This document shows, piece after piece, positions 14,146 to 24,118 of a DNA stretch of 64,000 nucleotides. The position numbers were made by a program, and so were the translations under genes. Source of the DNA: Clostridia bacterium (GTDB taxonomy: Bacteria > Bacillota > Clostridia > Peptostreptococcales > Anaerovoracaceae); assembly GCA_910575405.1 (NCBI GenBank), contig CAJTER010000006.1:1-64000 (forward strand). Direction: 5' to 3'. The notes under the pieces were generated by a model. That model worked only from the letters and a program-made list of their open reading frames with translations. It ran no database searches and was not told where the DNA came from. The stretch's first letter is position 1; every line of letters begins with the position of its first letter.

Positions 14146-16773
14146 CTACTTATTGCGTACTGCCGCCTGTGCTGCTGCCAGTCTTGCGATTGGTACTCTG
14201 AACGGTGAGCAGGATACATACTGCAGGCCGATCTTGTGGCAGAACTCAATGGATTTTGGTTCGCCGCCGTGTTCGCCGCAGATGCCGAGCTTGATGTTAG
14301 GCCTTGTAGCCTTACCCTTTTCAACTGCCATTTTAACCAGCTGGCCTACACCTGTCTGGTCGATGGACTGGAACGGATCTTCTTCAAAGATATTCTTGTC
14401 TCTGTATTCCTTGATGATCTTGCCAGTATCGTCTCTGGAAAATCCGAAGGTCATCTGGGTCAAGTCGTTTGTACCAAAGGAGAAGAATTCTGCTTCTTCT
14501 GCAATTTCATCGGCAGTCAGAGCTGCTCTTGGAATTTCGATCATGGTACCGATAAGGTAGTCGAATTTCACTCCTTCACGATCCATAACCTTTTCTACTG
14601 TCTTAACAACGGTAGCCTTTACATCAGCCAGCTCCTTCTTCATGCCTACCAACGGAATCATGATTTCCGGAGTAATGTCGAGACCCTTTTCTTTTCTCAC
14701 TTCAATAGCAGCCATGATAATAGCTTCTGCCTGCATTTCCGCGATTTCCGGATAAGTTACGGCCAGACGGCATCCTCTGTGACCCAGCATTGGGTTGAAC
14801 TCGTGGAGCTCTTCTGTTTTTTTAGCCAGCTTTTCATAAGGAACGTTGATCTGTTCGGAAAGCTGTTTGATTTCTTCGTCCGTATGCGGCAGGAATTCGT
14901 GGAGAGGCGGATCCAGCAGACGGATCGTTACTGGTCTGTCGCCCATCACTTCGTAAATTCCCTTGAAATCGCCCTTCTGGAATGGAAGCAGGAAGGAGAG
15001 CGCTTCTCTTCTTTCTTCTTCGGAGTCAGCCAGGATCATTCTTCTTACAGCTGGGATTCTTTCATCTTCAAAGAACATATGCTCTGTTCTGCAAAGACCG
15101 ATACCTTCTGCTCCAAAATCTACTGCCTGTTTTGCGTCCCTCGGGTTGTCCGCATTGGTTCTTACCTTCAGTGTGCGGATTTCATCAGCCCACTGCATGA
15201 TGGTTCCAAAATCGCCGGAGAGTTCGGGCGGAACCGTCTTAATCTGTCCTTTGAGAACATCGCCTGCAGTACCATCCAGGGAAATGTAATCGCCTTCCTT
15301 AAATACGGCATCGCCGATGGCTAGAGTTTTGCCTTCTTCATCTACTTTGATTTCCGCGCATCCGGATACACAGCACTTACCCATACCTCTTGCAACTACT
15401 GCTGCATGGGAAGTCATGCCGCCTCTTGCTGTCAGGATACCTTCTGCAGCTACCATACCTGCCAGATCTTCTGGAGAAGTTTCCAGTCTTACCAGGATGG
15501 CAGGATCGCCATTTTCTGCTGCAGCTACTGCATCTGCTGCGCTGAAGTAAATCTTACCTGTTGCAGCGCCTGGTGAAGCAGGAAGTCCTTTTGTCAGCTT
15601 TGCTGCGGCCTTTAGCTCTGCATCGTCGAATTTCGGGTGGAGCAGCTGGTCGATCATAGCTGGCTCTAATCTTGTTACAGCAGTCTTCTTGTCGATGAGA
15701 CCTTCTTTTTCCATGTCTACGGCAACCTTAACGGCAGCAGCTGCTGTACGTTTGCCGTTTCTGGTCTGCAGCATGAAGAGCTTATTTCTTTCTACAGTAA
15801 ATTCCATGTCCTGCATGTCTGTATAATGTTTTTCCAGAAGCTCGGAAATTCTGGTGAATTCTTTATATACATCCGGGAATGCCTGTGCCATTTCAGCAAT
15901 AGGCTGCGGTGTACGAATACCAGCCACTACGTCTTCTCCCTGAGCATTTACCAGAAATTCGCCGAAGAGTGCTTTTTCTCCGTTTGCAGGGTTTCTTGTG
16001 AAAGCAACGCCTGTGCCGGAAGTATCGCCCATATTTCCAAATACCATGGACTGTACGTTTACAGCAGTTCCAATGCTGGAAGGAATATCGTTGAGCTGTC
16101 TGTAGAGGATGGCTCTTTCGTTATTCCAGGAACGGAATACGGCCATAACCGCTTCCATCAGCTGATCCTTTGGCTCCTGCGGGAAGTCTCTTCCCATTTC
16201 TTTCTTTACCAGAGCTTTGTAATCAACGATGATGTCCTTCAGGTGCTCTGTGGTGAGATCAACGTCGAAATTGCAGCCTTCCTTTTCCTTCTTAGCATCA
16301 AAGATAGCGTCGAACTTGGATTTGGCAATTTCCATTACAACATCGCCGAACATCTGAATGAATCTTCTGTAGCTGTCATAAGCAAATCTTGGGTTTTCTG
16401 TCAGCTTTGCAAGACCTTCTACTGTCTGGTCGTTTAATCCCAGATTCAGAATTGTGTCCATCATTCCAGGCATGGAGATCTTTGCTCCGGAACGTACGGA
16501 TACCAGCAGAGGGTTTTCCACGCTGCCAAACTGTTTGCCGGTTACATTTTCAAGATCGGAGAGCTTTGCAAAGATATCTTCTACAATATCATCTGCGATA
16601 GTCTGGTTCTCTTCATAGTAACGGTTGCAGGCTTCCGTAGTAACAGTAAATCCAAATGGTACCGGAAGGCCAATCTTTGTCATTTCTGCCAGATTTGCAC
16701 CTTTGCCTCCCAGCAGGTCTTTCATATCTTTAGAGCCTTCATTGAATGAGTAAACAAACTTTTTCTTTTCCAC
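14146..16773 (-). CDS. ppdK: Pyruvate, phosphate dikinase
   Basis: The 875-residue enzyme interconverts pyruvate, ATP and phosphate with phosphoenolpyruvate, AMP and diphosphate. It has an N-terminal ATP-grasp domain (GGKGANLAEM start), the swivelling phosphohistidine domain with catalytic His456 in GGMTSHAAVVARGMG, and the C-terminal PEP-binding barrel (GLCRTEHMFF, GTNDLTQMTFG). In anaerobic clostridia it often works in glycolysis as a diphosphate-linked replacement or complement of pyruvate kinase. The start is GTG behind AAGGGAGATTTTAAAA. It ends the operon after glyS with an 18-base gap, a typical clostridial neighbourhood. Confidence 0.97.
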   Translation of the reverse strand: MEKKKFVYSFNEGSKDMKDLLGGKGANLAEMTKIGLPVPFGFTVTTEACNRYYEENQTIADDIVEDIFAKLSDLENVTGKQFGSVENPLLVSVRSGAKISMPGMMDTILNLGLNDQTVEGLAKLTENPRFAYDSYRRFIQMFGDVVMEIAKSKFDAIFDAKKEKEGCNFDVDLTTEHLKDIIVDYKALVKKEMGRDFPQEPKDQLMEAVMAVFRSWNNERAILYRQLNDIPSSIGTAVNVQSMVFGNMGDTSGTGVAFTRNPANGEKALFGEFLVNAQGEDVVAGIRTPQPIAEMAQAFPDVYKEFTRISELLEKHYTDMQDMEFTVERNKLFMLQTRNGKRTAAAAVKVAVDMEKEGLIDKKTAVTRLEPAMIDQLLHPKFDDAELKAAAKLTKGLPASPGAATGKIYFSAADAVAAAENGDPAILVRLETSPEDLAGMVAAEGILTARGGMTSHAAVVARGMGKCCVSGCAEIKVDEEGKTLAIGDAVFKEGDYISLDGTAGDVLKGQIKTVPPELSGDFGTIMQWADEIRTLKVRTNADNPRDAKQAVDFGAEGIGLCRTEHMFFEDERIPAVRRMILADSEEERREALSFLLPFQKGDFKGIYEVMGDRPVTIRLLDPPLHEFLPHTDEEIKQLSEQINVPYEKLAKKTEELHEFNPMLGHRGCRLAVTYPEIAEMQAEAIIMAAIEVRKEKGLDITPEIMIPLVGMKKELADVKATVVKTVEKVMDREGVKFDYLIGTMIEIPRAALTADEIAEEAEFFSFGTNDLTQMTFGFSRDDTGKIIKEYRDKNIFEEDPFQSIDQTGVGQLVKMAVEKGKATRPNIKLGICGEHGGEPKSIEFCHKIGLQYVSCSPFRVPIARLAAAQAAVRNK

Positions 16774-16791
16774 TTTTAAAATCTCCCTTGC

Positions 16792-18195
16792 TTAAAATAT
16801 TAATTTTTCTTCTATATACTTTTTAACCTGATCCACAGGAATCCGGATCTGATCCATTGTATCTCTGTCACGAATGGTAACGCATTTATCTTCTTCTGTA
16901 TCAAAGTCAACACAGATACAGAACGGCGTTCCGATTTCGTCTTCTCTGCGGTAGCGCTTTCCAATGGAGCCTGCCGCATCGTAATCCACATTAAAGTATT
17001 TTGATAATTCTTCATGAATTGGCTCTGCCACATGTGCCAGCTTTTTAGCCAGCGGAAGCACTGCAGCCTTAAATGGTGCAAGCGCTGGATGGAAACGCAT
17101 AACGGTTCTTATATCTTCTTTTCCCTTACTATCCGTCAGTACTTCCTCATCATAAGCATCCACGAGGAATGCCAAGGCTACGCGGTCTGCGCCAAGGGAT
17201 GGTTCAATGCAGTAAGGAACATATTTTTCACCGGTCTCCTGATCCATATAATTCATTTCCTGCCCTGAATGCTCAATATGCTGCTTCAGGTCAAAATCGG
17301 TCCTGTCTGCAATTCCCCAAAGCTCACCCCATCCAAATGGGAACAGATATTCAATATCCGTTGTAGCGTTGCTGTAATGGGACAGCTCTTCCTGTTCGTG
17401 ATCCCGCAGCCGGATATGCTCTTCCTTCATACCCAGGTTTTTGAGGAAAGCTACGCAGTATTCCTTCCAGTAAGCAAACCATTCCAGATCTGTTCCTGGC
17501 GCGCAGAAAAATTCCAGTTCCATCTGTTCAAATTCCCTGGTCCGGAAGGTAAAGTTTCCAGGGGTAATCTCGTTTCGGAAGGACTTTCCGATCTGAGCTA
17601 TGCCAAAAGGAATCTTTTTTCTGGAAGTTCTCTGGACATTGCGGAAGTTTACGAAAATTCCCTGGGCAGTTTCAGGTCTTAAAAAGAGTTCCGATTTAGA
17701 ATCCTCTGTTACGCCCTGGAAGGTCTTGAACATCAGATTAAACTGACGAATACCGGTAAAATCCGCTTTGCCGCAGTCCGGACATGTAATATTTTTTTCC
17801 TTTATGAATTCTTCCAGCTTTTCGTTGGACCATCCATCTACTATAATATCGCTGATTCCCTCTGTCTTGAGATACTCTTCAATCAGCTGATCAGCCCGGA
17901 ATCTGGATTTACATGCCTTACAATCAATGAGCGGATCTGCAAATCCGCCTACATGACCGGAAGCCACCCATGTCTGGGGGTTCATCAGTATTGCTGCATC
18001 AAGTCCCACATTGTACTTGGATTCCTGCACAAACTTTTTCCACCATGCCTTTTTTACGTTGTTCTTGAATTCAACGCCCAGAGGACCGTAATCCCATGTA
18101 TTTGCCAGACCTCCGTAAATTTCGGAGCCCGGATATACAAATCCCCTGTTTTTTGCCAGGGCGGTAATTTTGTCCATCGTCACTTCTTTACTCAT
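16792..18195 (-). CDS. glyS: Glycyl-tRNA synthetase, one-chain type
   Basis: The 467-residue class II enzyme charges tRNA-Gly. Visible parts are class II motif 2 ([20 protein letters not shown]), motif 3 ([10 protein letters not shown]), a zinc-type CPDCGKADF segment in the inserted domain and the C-terminal anticodon-binding domain beginning near [12 protein letters not shown]. Length fits the eukaryote/archaea-like homodimeric GlyRS found in many Firmicutes, not the alpha/beta form. The gap of 32 bases to DUF4342 holds only a weak ribosome site, and no T-box is visible, so expression follows the operon. Confidence 0.96.
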   Translation of the reverse strand: MSKEVTMDKITALAKNRGFVYPGSEIYGGLANTWDYGPLGVEFKNNVKKAWWKKFVQESKYNVGLDAAILMNPQTWVASGHVGGFADPLIDCKACKSRFRADQLIEEYLKTEGISDIIVDGWSNEKLEEFIKEKNITCPDCGKADFTGIRQFNLMFKTFQGVTEDSKSELFLRPETAQGIFVNFRNVQRTSRKKIPFGIAQIGKSFRNEITPGNFTFRTREFEQMELEFFCAPGTDLEWFAYWKEYCVAFLKNLGMKEEHIRLRDHEQEELSHYSNATTDIEYLFPFGWGELWGIADRTDFDLKQHIEHSGQEMNYMDQETGEKYVPYCIEPSLGADRVALAFLVDAYDEEVLTDSKGKEDIRTVMRFHPALAPFKAAVLPLAKKLAHVAEPIHEELSKYFNVDYDAAGSIGKRYRREDEIGTPFCICVDFDTEEDKCVTIRDRDTMDQIRIPVDQVKKYIEEKLIF

Positions 18196-18227
18196 TACTG
18201 TATATTACCTACCATTTCTTTTTTTAT

Positions 18228-18947
18228 TTATTTTTCTTCTTCAGCCGTATCTTCCGCTTCTGCCTTAATTTCTTCTGCTGTCTCTGCCAGCTCTTCGGAA
18301 ACAGAACTTTCCATTTCTTCTATATCGTCATCCACAGCTTCTTCTCCGTCTTCTGTAAAGCAGCTGGAAAAATCAATGTCTTCTTTTTCTTTTTTGACCT
18401 TGCTGATGGCATCAGAAGCCTTTGCTCTGGCATTCTGATAAATGTCCGATCCCCTGTCCTTTACGTCCTGATAAAAATCGGCGCCCCGCTCTTTTACTTC
18501 ATCGGCAACAACGCTGCCCTTTTCTACCACCGTACCGACTGTATCCGACACTGTATCGCTTACATCAATGATCGTTCCATCATCCTTTACTACTTCTACG
18601 GTACATTTGAAGCCGAATGCGGCGATTACACCCAGAATTGCACCCCATGGCGCAATAACTGTTCCGATAATTCCAAGGTTCACAGGAATGTTTAATACGA
18701 TTTCGTCTTCTCTCTTTACGAGAATCTTGGCAACATTTCCTTTTTTGATCAGCTCCTTCAAATTGTCTAAAACAGCAGTCCCCTGCTTGCCAATGGATGA
18801 GCTTTCCTTGCGGTCAATGGTTTCCTCAATGCTGATAATTGCATCTACCACACTTCCGTCCGCAGCCTCCAGCGCTTCCTTTGCCTCCGCATAACTCACG
18901 CCTGTTCGGTCTTTGACCAATTCGATTTTTTCCAATGTGATCTCCAT
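18228..18947 (-). CDS. DUF4342 protein with UBA-like N-terminus
   Basis: The 239-residue protein begins with a UBA/TS-N-like helical domain (about 1-40, VSYAEAKEALEAADGSVVDA), continues with a conserved hydrophobic DUF4342 segment (about 75-135, containing IPVNLGIIGTVIAPWGAI) and ends in a long charged, Glu-rich helical tail. The middle part could associate with the membrane. Its function is unknown. Its place between recO and glyS is conserved in several clostridia, which suggests a housekeeping role. The tail of more than 60 acidic residues is low in complexity. Confidence 0.75.
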   Translation of the reverse strand: MEITLEKIELVKDRTGVSYAEAKEALEAADGSVVDAIISIEETIDRKESSSIGKQGTAVLDNLKELIKKGNVAKILVKREDEIVLNIPVNLGIIGTVIAPWGAILGVIAAFGFKCTVEVVKDDGTIIDVSDTVSDTVGTVVEKGSVVADEVKERGADFYQDVKDRGSDIYQNARAKASDAISKVKKEKEDIDFSSCFTEDGEEAVDDDIEEMESSVSEELAETAEEIKAEAEDTAEEEK

Positions 18948-18966
18948 GATATATAACCTCCTATAT

Positions 18967-19734
18967 TCAATACTCCGTTAAAAAGCTCTCGCTCTTTAAT
19001 TCACCAATGTCCAAATAATATGCTGCATAATGTTTGATCAGCCTCTGCAGCCTTTTACAGACCCCTTCGTCCAGTGCCAGATTTTCAAATTTTTTCAGCG
19101 AATGGCCTGCAAAATACTTTAATATATCTACTATACCAAAATTAACAGGATAAATCAATGTATCGTTGGCAGAAATTTCAAGGTTATGTCCACAATTTTG
19201 ACAAACAATGCCCCCATCCTTAATGCTGAACCGCACTGAAGGATTTTCTTTTGTGCAGGGACTGCCACAGAGGACACACTCATCAAGCTGCGGCATAATG
19301 CCCATGATTTTCAGAGTTTTCACTTCATATGCTAAAACCAGCGTTCCGTGGCCCTTTTGCCGTTTTTCCATCATCTGAAGAAAATCCAAAATCAAGTTGA
19401 ACATTGCCTGCGCCGGCTGTTCCTCAGGCAAAATTTTTTCTGTAAACTCCAGAATATAGGCGCTGTACATATATTTATCCACATCCTCGCCCAGTCTGTA
19501 ATAGCTTTTCAGCACCTGCGCGCCGTTGATATTATAGGATTCCCGGTTCTTAAACAGCTCATACCTGCCATACGTAAAGGGTCGCATGGCCAAAGCGGAC
19601 TTGTTTTTTCCACGTTCGCTGATACTGGTTCCCGCGCTGATCTTTCCGTACTTTTTGGAAAACAGGAGAACCATCCGCCGTCCGTATGCAGTTTTGACCT
19701 GCCTCAGTATGATGCCTTCTGTGTCTGTAATCAT
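18967..19734 (-). CDS. recO: DNA repair protein RecO
   Basis: The 255-residue protein loads RecA on SSB-coated single strands during recombinational repair, together with RecR. It has an N-terminal OB fold (EGIILRQVKTAYGRRMVLLF), a helical middle and a four-cysteine zinc site (CVLCGSPC and later CQNCG). Length is typical. The gene follows era by 11 bases and stands in the standard Firmicute era-recO order. Confidence 0.95.
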   Translation of the reverse strand: MITDTEGIILRQVKTAYGRRMVLLFSKKYGKISAGTSISERGKNKSALAMRPFTYGRYELFKNRESYNINGAQVLKSYYRLGEDVDKYMYSAYILEFTEKILPEEQPAQAMFNLILDFLQMMEKRQKGHGTLVLAYEVKTLKIMGIMPQLDECVLCGSPCTKENPSVRFSIKDGGIVCQNCGHNLEISANDTLIYPVNFGIVDILKYFAGHSLKKFENLALDEGVCKRLQRLIKHYAAYYLDIGELKSESFLTEY

Positions 19735-19745
19735 GATGGTCCGCC

Positions 19746-20642
19746 TTACTGCTCTTTATATCCGAAGTTGGAGAGGGCAAAATCGCTGTCACGCCAGTTT
19801 TCCTTTACCTTTACCCAGGTCTGAAGGAAGACCTTTGTCCCCAGCAGGGCTTCGATCTCCTCTCTCGCGCTTTTTCCTATTCCCTTCAGCTTTCTTCCGT
19901 CTTTTCCGATGATGATGCCTTTATGGGATTTCTTTTCACAGTAAATTACAGCGCCGATCCTGGTAATCTTCGGCGACTCCTTATAACTTTCGATTTCCAC
20001 CGCCACTCCGTGAGGGACTTCATCCTGCAGGTACAAAAGCAGTTTTTCCCGGATAATCTCGCTCACAATAAAGCGTTCCGGATGATCGGTTACCATGTCC
20101 TCTGGAAAATACATGGGACCTTCTTCCAGAAATTCTTCTGCAGCAGCAATTACATCATCTATATTTTTCCCTTCTGAAGCCGAAGTTCCGATTATTTTTG
20201 TAAATAGTCCCGTTTGTTCGTATTCCTCATAAATCTGACGAAATTCCTCTGGTCCCAGCTTGTCAATTTTGTTGATGACGAGAAGTCTGGGAGTTTGGAT
20301 TTCTTTGAGAAGCTCCAGGATATATTTATCTCCCGGTCCTGCGCTTAAAGCATCGTCTGTGATGAAAATAACCGCATCCACCTCTTTGAAGGTTCCGATT
20401 GCCGCCTCTGTCATAAAATCGCCCAGCTTGTTTCTGGGCTTATGTATGCCTGGCGTGTCGATAAATATCATCTGCAGGCTGTCCTCATCCTTGTCCGTAC
20501 GGGTGTAAATGCCCCGTATGGTATTTCTGGTAGTCTGGGGCTTGTCTGTTGTAATAGCGATTTTTTCACCTAAAATCGCATTGAGCAGGGTGGATTTTCC
20601 CACATTTGGCCTGCCTATAATGCTGATAAATCCTGATTTCAT
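19746..20642 (-). CDS. era: GTPase Era
   Basis: The 298-residue protein assists 16S rRNA maturation and 30S assembly. The GTPase domain shows G1 GRPNVGKSTLLN, G3 DTPGIHKP, and G4 NKID, and the C-terminal KH domain with GIIIGKDGRKLKGIG binds the 3' end of 16S rRNA. Its ATG overlaps the TGA of cdd, showing translational coupling. All motifs are intact. Confidence 0.97.
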   Translation of the reverse strand: MKSGFISIIGRPNVGKSTLLNAILGEKIAITTDKPQTTRNTIRGIYTRTDKDEDSLQMIFIDTPGIHKPRNKLGDFMTEAAIGTFKEVDAVIFITDDALSAGPGDKYILELLKEIQTPRLLVINKIDKLGPEEFRQIYEEYEQTGLFTKIIGTSASEGKNIDDVIAAAEEFLEEGPMYFPEDMVTDHPERFIVSEIIREKLLLYLQDEVPHGVAVEIESYKESPKITRIGAVIYCEKKSHKGIIIGKDGRKLKGIGKSAREEIEALLGTKVFLQTWVKVKENWRDSDFALSNFGYKEQ

Positions 20643-21025
20643 TCTGTCTCCAATCGAAAGCCTTCCGGCAGCAACGCAGAAAGCGGCTGCGTCCTCAGGC
20701 TGTTTTCATCTTTTCCTGTAATAACATCAATCTGCGGGCAGAATTCGTACATAAACTGCCTGCAGATGCCGCAGGGCAGAGCCTCTCCGCCGCTGGAAGC
20801 GATGGCAATGGCATGAAAGTTTCTCTCACCCTCTGAAATGGCTTTTACAAAAGCGGTCCTCTCCGCGCAAATGGTTGCGCCATAGGATGCGTTTTCCACA
20901 TTAACACCTGTGTAAACAGCGCCCCCCTCGGTCAGCAGCGCCGCCCCCACCTGAAAATGGGAATAAGGCACATAAGCGTTTTCCTTTGCTTTGTCCGCTA
21001 TGCGGTATAATTCTTTGTAATCCAT
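20639..21025 (-). CDS. cdd: Cytidine deaminase
   Basis: The 128-residue enzyme converts cytidine and deoxycytidine to uridine forms for salvage. The zinc site is visible: the catalytic Glu in ATICAERTAF and two Cys in PCGICRQFM. This is the small homotetrameric type with Cys in place of His. The start at 21025 follows GGAAAGGTAGAAAT and lies 4 bases after the ybeY stop; an upstream start at 21046 would lack a ribosome site. Confidence 0.95.
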   Translation of the reverse strand: MDYKELYRIADKAKENAYVPYSHFQVGAALLTEGGAVYTGVNVENASYGATICAERTAFVKAISEGERNFHAIAIASSGGEALPCGICRQFMYEFCPQIDVITGKDENSLRTQPLSALLPEGFRLETE

Positions 21026-21029
21026 ATTT

Positions 21030-21479
21030 CTACCTTTCCAGCTCAAGCTGCTTCATCACTGTTTCTTCTTTTTTGCGCATCTGCTGCCTGTCCTCTTCTT
21101 CCATATGATCATAGCCCAAAAGGTGGCATATGCTGTGAATAAAGAGATAAACGATTTCCCGCTCCAGGCTATGTCCGAATTCCTCTGCTTGGGATCTGGC
21201 CCGCTCTGTACAGATAACCACATCACCAAGGAGAAGCTGCCCTTTCTGCGGGATTTCATTTAAGTCCGCATACTGGGGAAAGGAAAGAACGTCCGTCACC
21301 TGATCGATCCCCCGGTACTGATGGTTGAGCTCCTTGATTTCCTCGCCTGTGACAAAGCTCAGGCTTACCTCCGCCCGCTCCGGAGAAATCCCCTCCTCCC
21401 GGATGCATAATGCGGCGCCCTCTTCCATTTTTTCAAGCTCCGGTATTTGCTGTCCTTCTGTATCGCAAAGTATCTTCAT
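21030..21479 (-). CDS. ybeY: Endoribonuclease YbeY
   Basis: The 149-residue metalloenzyme takes part in 16S rRNA 3'-end processing and ribosome quality control. The zinc motif HxxxHxxxxxH is visible as HSICHLLGYDH, with the usual DVLSFP segment before it. The ATG at 21479 is chosen because GGAGG lies nine bases upstream, inside the end of phoH; only one base separates the phoH stop and this start. It stops at TAG, showing that amber is a normal stop in this genome. Confidence 0.94.
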   Translation of the reverse strand: MKILCDTEGQQIPELEKMEEGAALCIREEGISPERAEVSLSFVTGEEIKELNHQYRGIDQVTDVLSFPQYADLNEIPQKGQLLLGDVVICTERARSQAEEFGHSLEREIVYLFIHSICHLLGYDHMEEEDRQQMRKKEETVMKQLELER

Positions 21480-21480
21480 C

Positions 21481-22464
21481 TTATTCATCCTCCGTGTAAG
21501 AGTGGGCCTGATAATATTTATCATAGGCGCCGATGATCTTTTTGACCAGCTCATGGCGCACAACGTCCACATCCTTCAGATAACAAAAATCAATGCCTCT
21601 TACATTTTTTAAGATCTTGGAAGCCTCCACAAGACCGGACCTTTTTCCTCTGGGCAGATCCACCTGGGTAATGTCACCGGTTACTACGATCTGCGATCCA
21701 AAGCCCATACGGGTGAGAAACATTTTCATCTGCTCCCTGGTGGTATTCTGGGCTTCGTCTAAGATAATAAAGGAGTTGTCCAGAGTTCTGCCCCTCATAT
21801 AGGCCAGAGGGACAACCTCAATGGCCTCCTTTTCCTTGAGCCGCTGGGCGCTTTCCCGTCCCAAAACATCATACAGGGCATCGTATAAGGGCCGCAGGTA
21901 AGGATCCACCTTTTCCTGCATATCGCCGGGCAGAAATCCCAGCCGTTCCCCCGCTTCCACGGCAGGTCTTGTGAGAATGATTTTCTGCACTTCCTTGTTT
22001 TTAAAAGCATGAACTGCCATGGCAACGGCAATGTAGGTTTTTCCTGTTCCGGCAGGACCAATGCCAAAGACGATATCCCGTTTGCGGATGCTCTCCACAT
22101 ATTTTTTCTGACCTAGCGTCTTTGGCCGCAGCGGCTTTCCCTTATGCGTAAAGCAGATAATGTCCTTGTCAATGTTGCTGCCTTCATAGGACAGCCCTTC
22201 ACTTTTTAATGCAATGACATAATTGATTTTCTGCTCATCCAGCTTTTCCCCTGATGTGAGAATCTCCGTGAGTTCAGCGACCACCGCAGCAGCCCGCTCT
22301 GCGTCCTTCCCTCTCAGAATCAGTTCGTTATCCCGCTGCATCACATCCACTTCCATGTTGTCTTTTAAAATCCGGATGTTGGCATCCAGGTTTCCGAACA
22401 ATTCTCTCCTGTCAATCTCCTCGCTGATTGTCACCTTCTTTAGATTTTCTGTCTGGTTTATCAA
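21481..22464 (-). CDS. phoH: PhoH-family ATPase
   Basis: The 327-residue protein has a small N-terminal KH-like part and a RecA-like ATPase domain with Walker A GIGPAGTGKTYIA and Walker B FIILDEAQN. PhoH/YbeZ proteins work with YbeY in RNA processing, and here both genes are adjacent. The start is TTG with GAGGAG upstream, lying inside the 3' end of yqfD so that the genes overlap by 53 bases. Length is standard. Confidence 0.94.
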   Translation of the reverse strand: MINQTENLKKVTISEEIDRRELFGNLDANIRILKDNMEVDVMQRDNELILRGKDAERAAAVVAELTEILTSGEKLDEQKINYVIALKSEGLSYEGSNIDKDIICFTHKGKPLRPKTLGQKKYVESIRKRDIVFGIGPAGTGKTYIAVAMAVHAFKNKEVQKIILTRPAVEAGERLGFLPGDMQEKVDPYLRPLYDALYDVLGRESAQRLKEKEAIEVVPLAYMRGRTLDNSFIILDEAQNTTREQMKMFLTRMGFGSQIVVTGDITQVDLPRGKRSGLVEASKILKNVRGIDFCYLKDVDVVRHELVKKIIGAYDKYYQAHSYTEDE

Positions 22465-23644
22465 CTATAATCTCCTCTTCTATTCCTATTTGCTGCAGGG
22501 TTTCTAATGTCACACCTATAGTTATTATATTTTTTTCCCGGGAAAAATTCAAACTTTTATTTAAAATTTGTGCATTCTTTGGCAAATTTTCTTTTGCGTA
22601 CTGCCGAATCTGCGCATTTATAGTCCTGTTCAGCTGGGAATTCTGGATTTCCCTGTCGGTGAGAATCACCTCTTCTATGGAAACCAAATCGATCTTGAGG
22701 CGAAAGGGGCGGATGATATTGATCAGGTTCTGGGATTTTATCTGAGAAGCTTCATACGAATTCAGAGCCTTTGCCATATTATGATCGTTGATAGAAATAC
22801 CCCATATCTTGTTTCCGGTCCCGGTTCGGACTCTCTCATACCTGGGGGCATAAAAATTGAGACGCTTGGGGATCTTGGCTTCTACCGTTCCCTCAGCATG
22901 AACATAGGTCTCCGTTTTGTCCGCAGATTCCGTTCCATAGGCCACATTCCGCAGAGGCACGGTGCCTGTAATCAGAATATCCCCTTTTTTTACGTAACTT
23001 CCGTCATCTGCTGCCCGCAAACCTTCAATTGGAATAATTTTGCTGATATAGCCCGCCTTATCCGCTACAATATTACAGGGCTTTTTCTTTTCAACTTTTG
23101 TTTTTACCGGTTTGGCGCCTTCGGCAATGGAGACCTCCGCCATGTTGCCGCTGAATTTGATCCCCGCCCATGTGATTTCATCGTACTCCTCGTAAAGCTT
23201 TATTTTCACTTTATTCAGATCCACATCCTTTCTGCAGCCCTCGTAAAGCCCTGCCGCAGCAAGCGTCTGCCGCAGATGGGGCTCGTCAATTTTTTCATAC
23301 CCGTTTACCCGTATTTCCGCAATGAACAGATTTTGATAATAGAGAAAAGCAGCAAACAGCAGTATTCCCGCAATGGTAATCTTTTTCTTCCACATCATCC
23401 GGGCATGGTGCCGGTAGCCGCCGTCCTCCAGCACCGTTATTTTATAGGCGCTCTTGGCCAGCTTTTTCAGCTTTCTGAAGTCCCGGTAGCTTATAGCCAG
23501 GGTAATTTCCAAATCGCTTACAAATACCAACTGTTTTATGCGGATGTTCTGCTTCATGCATTTTCCCACCAGCCGGTCAAGCTGAAAGCCCTCAATTTTT
23601 ATCTTCCTGTAATGCTCTGTAAAACTGGAGTTGTTCCAAATCAC
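22412..23644 (-). CDS. yqfD: Sporulation protein YqfD
   Basis: The 410-residue protein is a stage IV sporulation protein of the membrane around the forespore. It has a soluble N-terminal part (about 1-85), one membrane span (about 88-105, ITIAGILLFAAFLYYQNLFI) and a large outer domain. The pair yqfC-yqfD is a marker of spore-forming Firmicutes and is under sigma-E in Bacillus; no clear sigma-E promoter could be identified by eye here. It overlaps yqfC by 53 bases and phoH by 53 bases. Confidence 0.92.
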   Translation of the reverse strand: MIWNNSSFTEHYRKIKIEGFQLDRLVGKCMKQNIRIKQLVFVSDLEITLAISYRDFRKLKKLAKSAYKITVLEDGGYRHHARMMWKKKITIAGILLFAAFLYYQNLFIAEIRVNGYEKIDEPHLRQTLAAAGLYEGCRKDVDLNKVKIKLYEEYDEITWAGIKFSGNMAEVSIAEGAKPVKTKVEKKKPCNIVADKAGYISKIIPIEGLRAADDGSYVKKGDILITGTVPLRNVAYGTESADKTETYVHAEGTVEAKIPKRLNFYAPRYERVRTGTGNKIWGISINDHNMAKALNSYEASQIKSQNLINIIRPFRLKIDLVSIEEVILTDREIQNSQLNRTINAQIRQYAKENLPKNAQILNKSLNFSREKNIITIGVTLETLQQIGIEEEIIVDKPDRKSKEGDNQRGD

Positions 23645-23855
23645 CTGTGATCAGCATCCTTTCATCTTTCAGTTCTTTGATAACCAGATTCTTTCCTGTA
23701 ACCGATGTAAAACGCTGTCCGCTTGATACAATAACCTGATTCTGGGAAAGCAGCATCAGCTTTTTCACATTGTCCAAAATAACGGTATTGCCGCTGACCA
23801 GCACCCGGGGCATATTGATAGCAAAGTCAAACAGCAGTTCATCTTTAATGGCCAT
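23592..23855 (-). CDS. yqfC: Sporulation protein YqfC
   Basis: The 87-residue protein matches the YabP/YqfC family: short beta-rich protein with the NTVILDNVKKLMLLSQNQVI core. It is needed for sporulation at an early mother-cell step in relatives. It is the first gene of the minus-strand run that continues through yqfD, phoH and onward to ppdK. AAGGAGGAGATATGG stands at its start. In other Firmicutes yqfF and dgkA lie in this run; both are missing here. Confidence 0.9.
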   Translation of the reverse strand: MAIKDELLFDFAINMPRVLVSGNTVILDNVKKLMLLSQNQVIVSSGQRFTSVTGKNLVIKELKDERMLITGDLEQLQFYRALQEDKN

Positions 23856-24118
23856 ATCTCCTCCTTATTCTCCTTTCATTTTTATGAAAAGCCGCCGCCG
23901 AATATACCGGGAATTTAGCTGCTGCCTAGTTCTATCTGCATCAGCCATCGGATGCAGAACGGATGCTGTCTGCGCAGGTCTGGGGTTATGGTTTTCAAAA
24001 AAGATATTCTACTGTAAAAATTCCTGCTTTAGAAAGCTGTCAAAAGGCCGGGAATATGGTATGATTAGGATTGTTAAAAATCAATTACAAAAAATGAAAA
24101 TAGAAGGGACTGATAAAT

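Noticed and set aside
14236-15324. Long open frame (362 codons) on the plus strand
   Set aside because: It is antisense to ppdK, has no ribosome site and no recognisable domain; it arises from codon bias of the true gene.
22568-23650. Long open frame (360 codons) on the plus strand
   Set aside because: It lies opposite yqfD, whose family match and overlaps with yqfC and phoH are clear; the plus-strand product resembles nothing.
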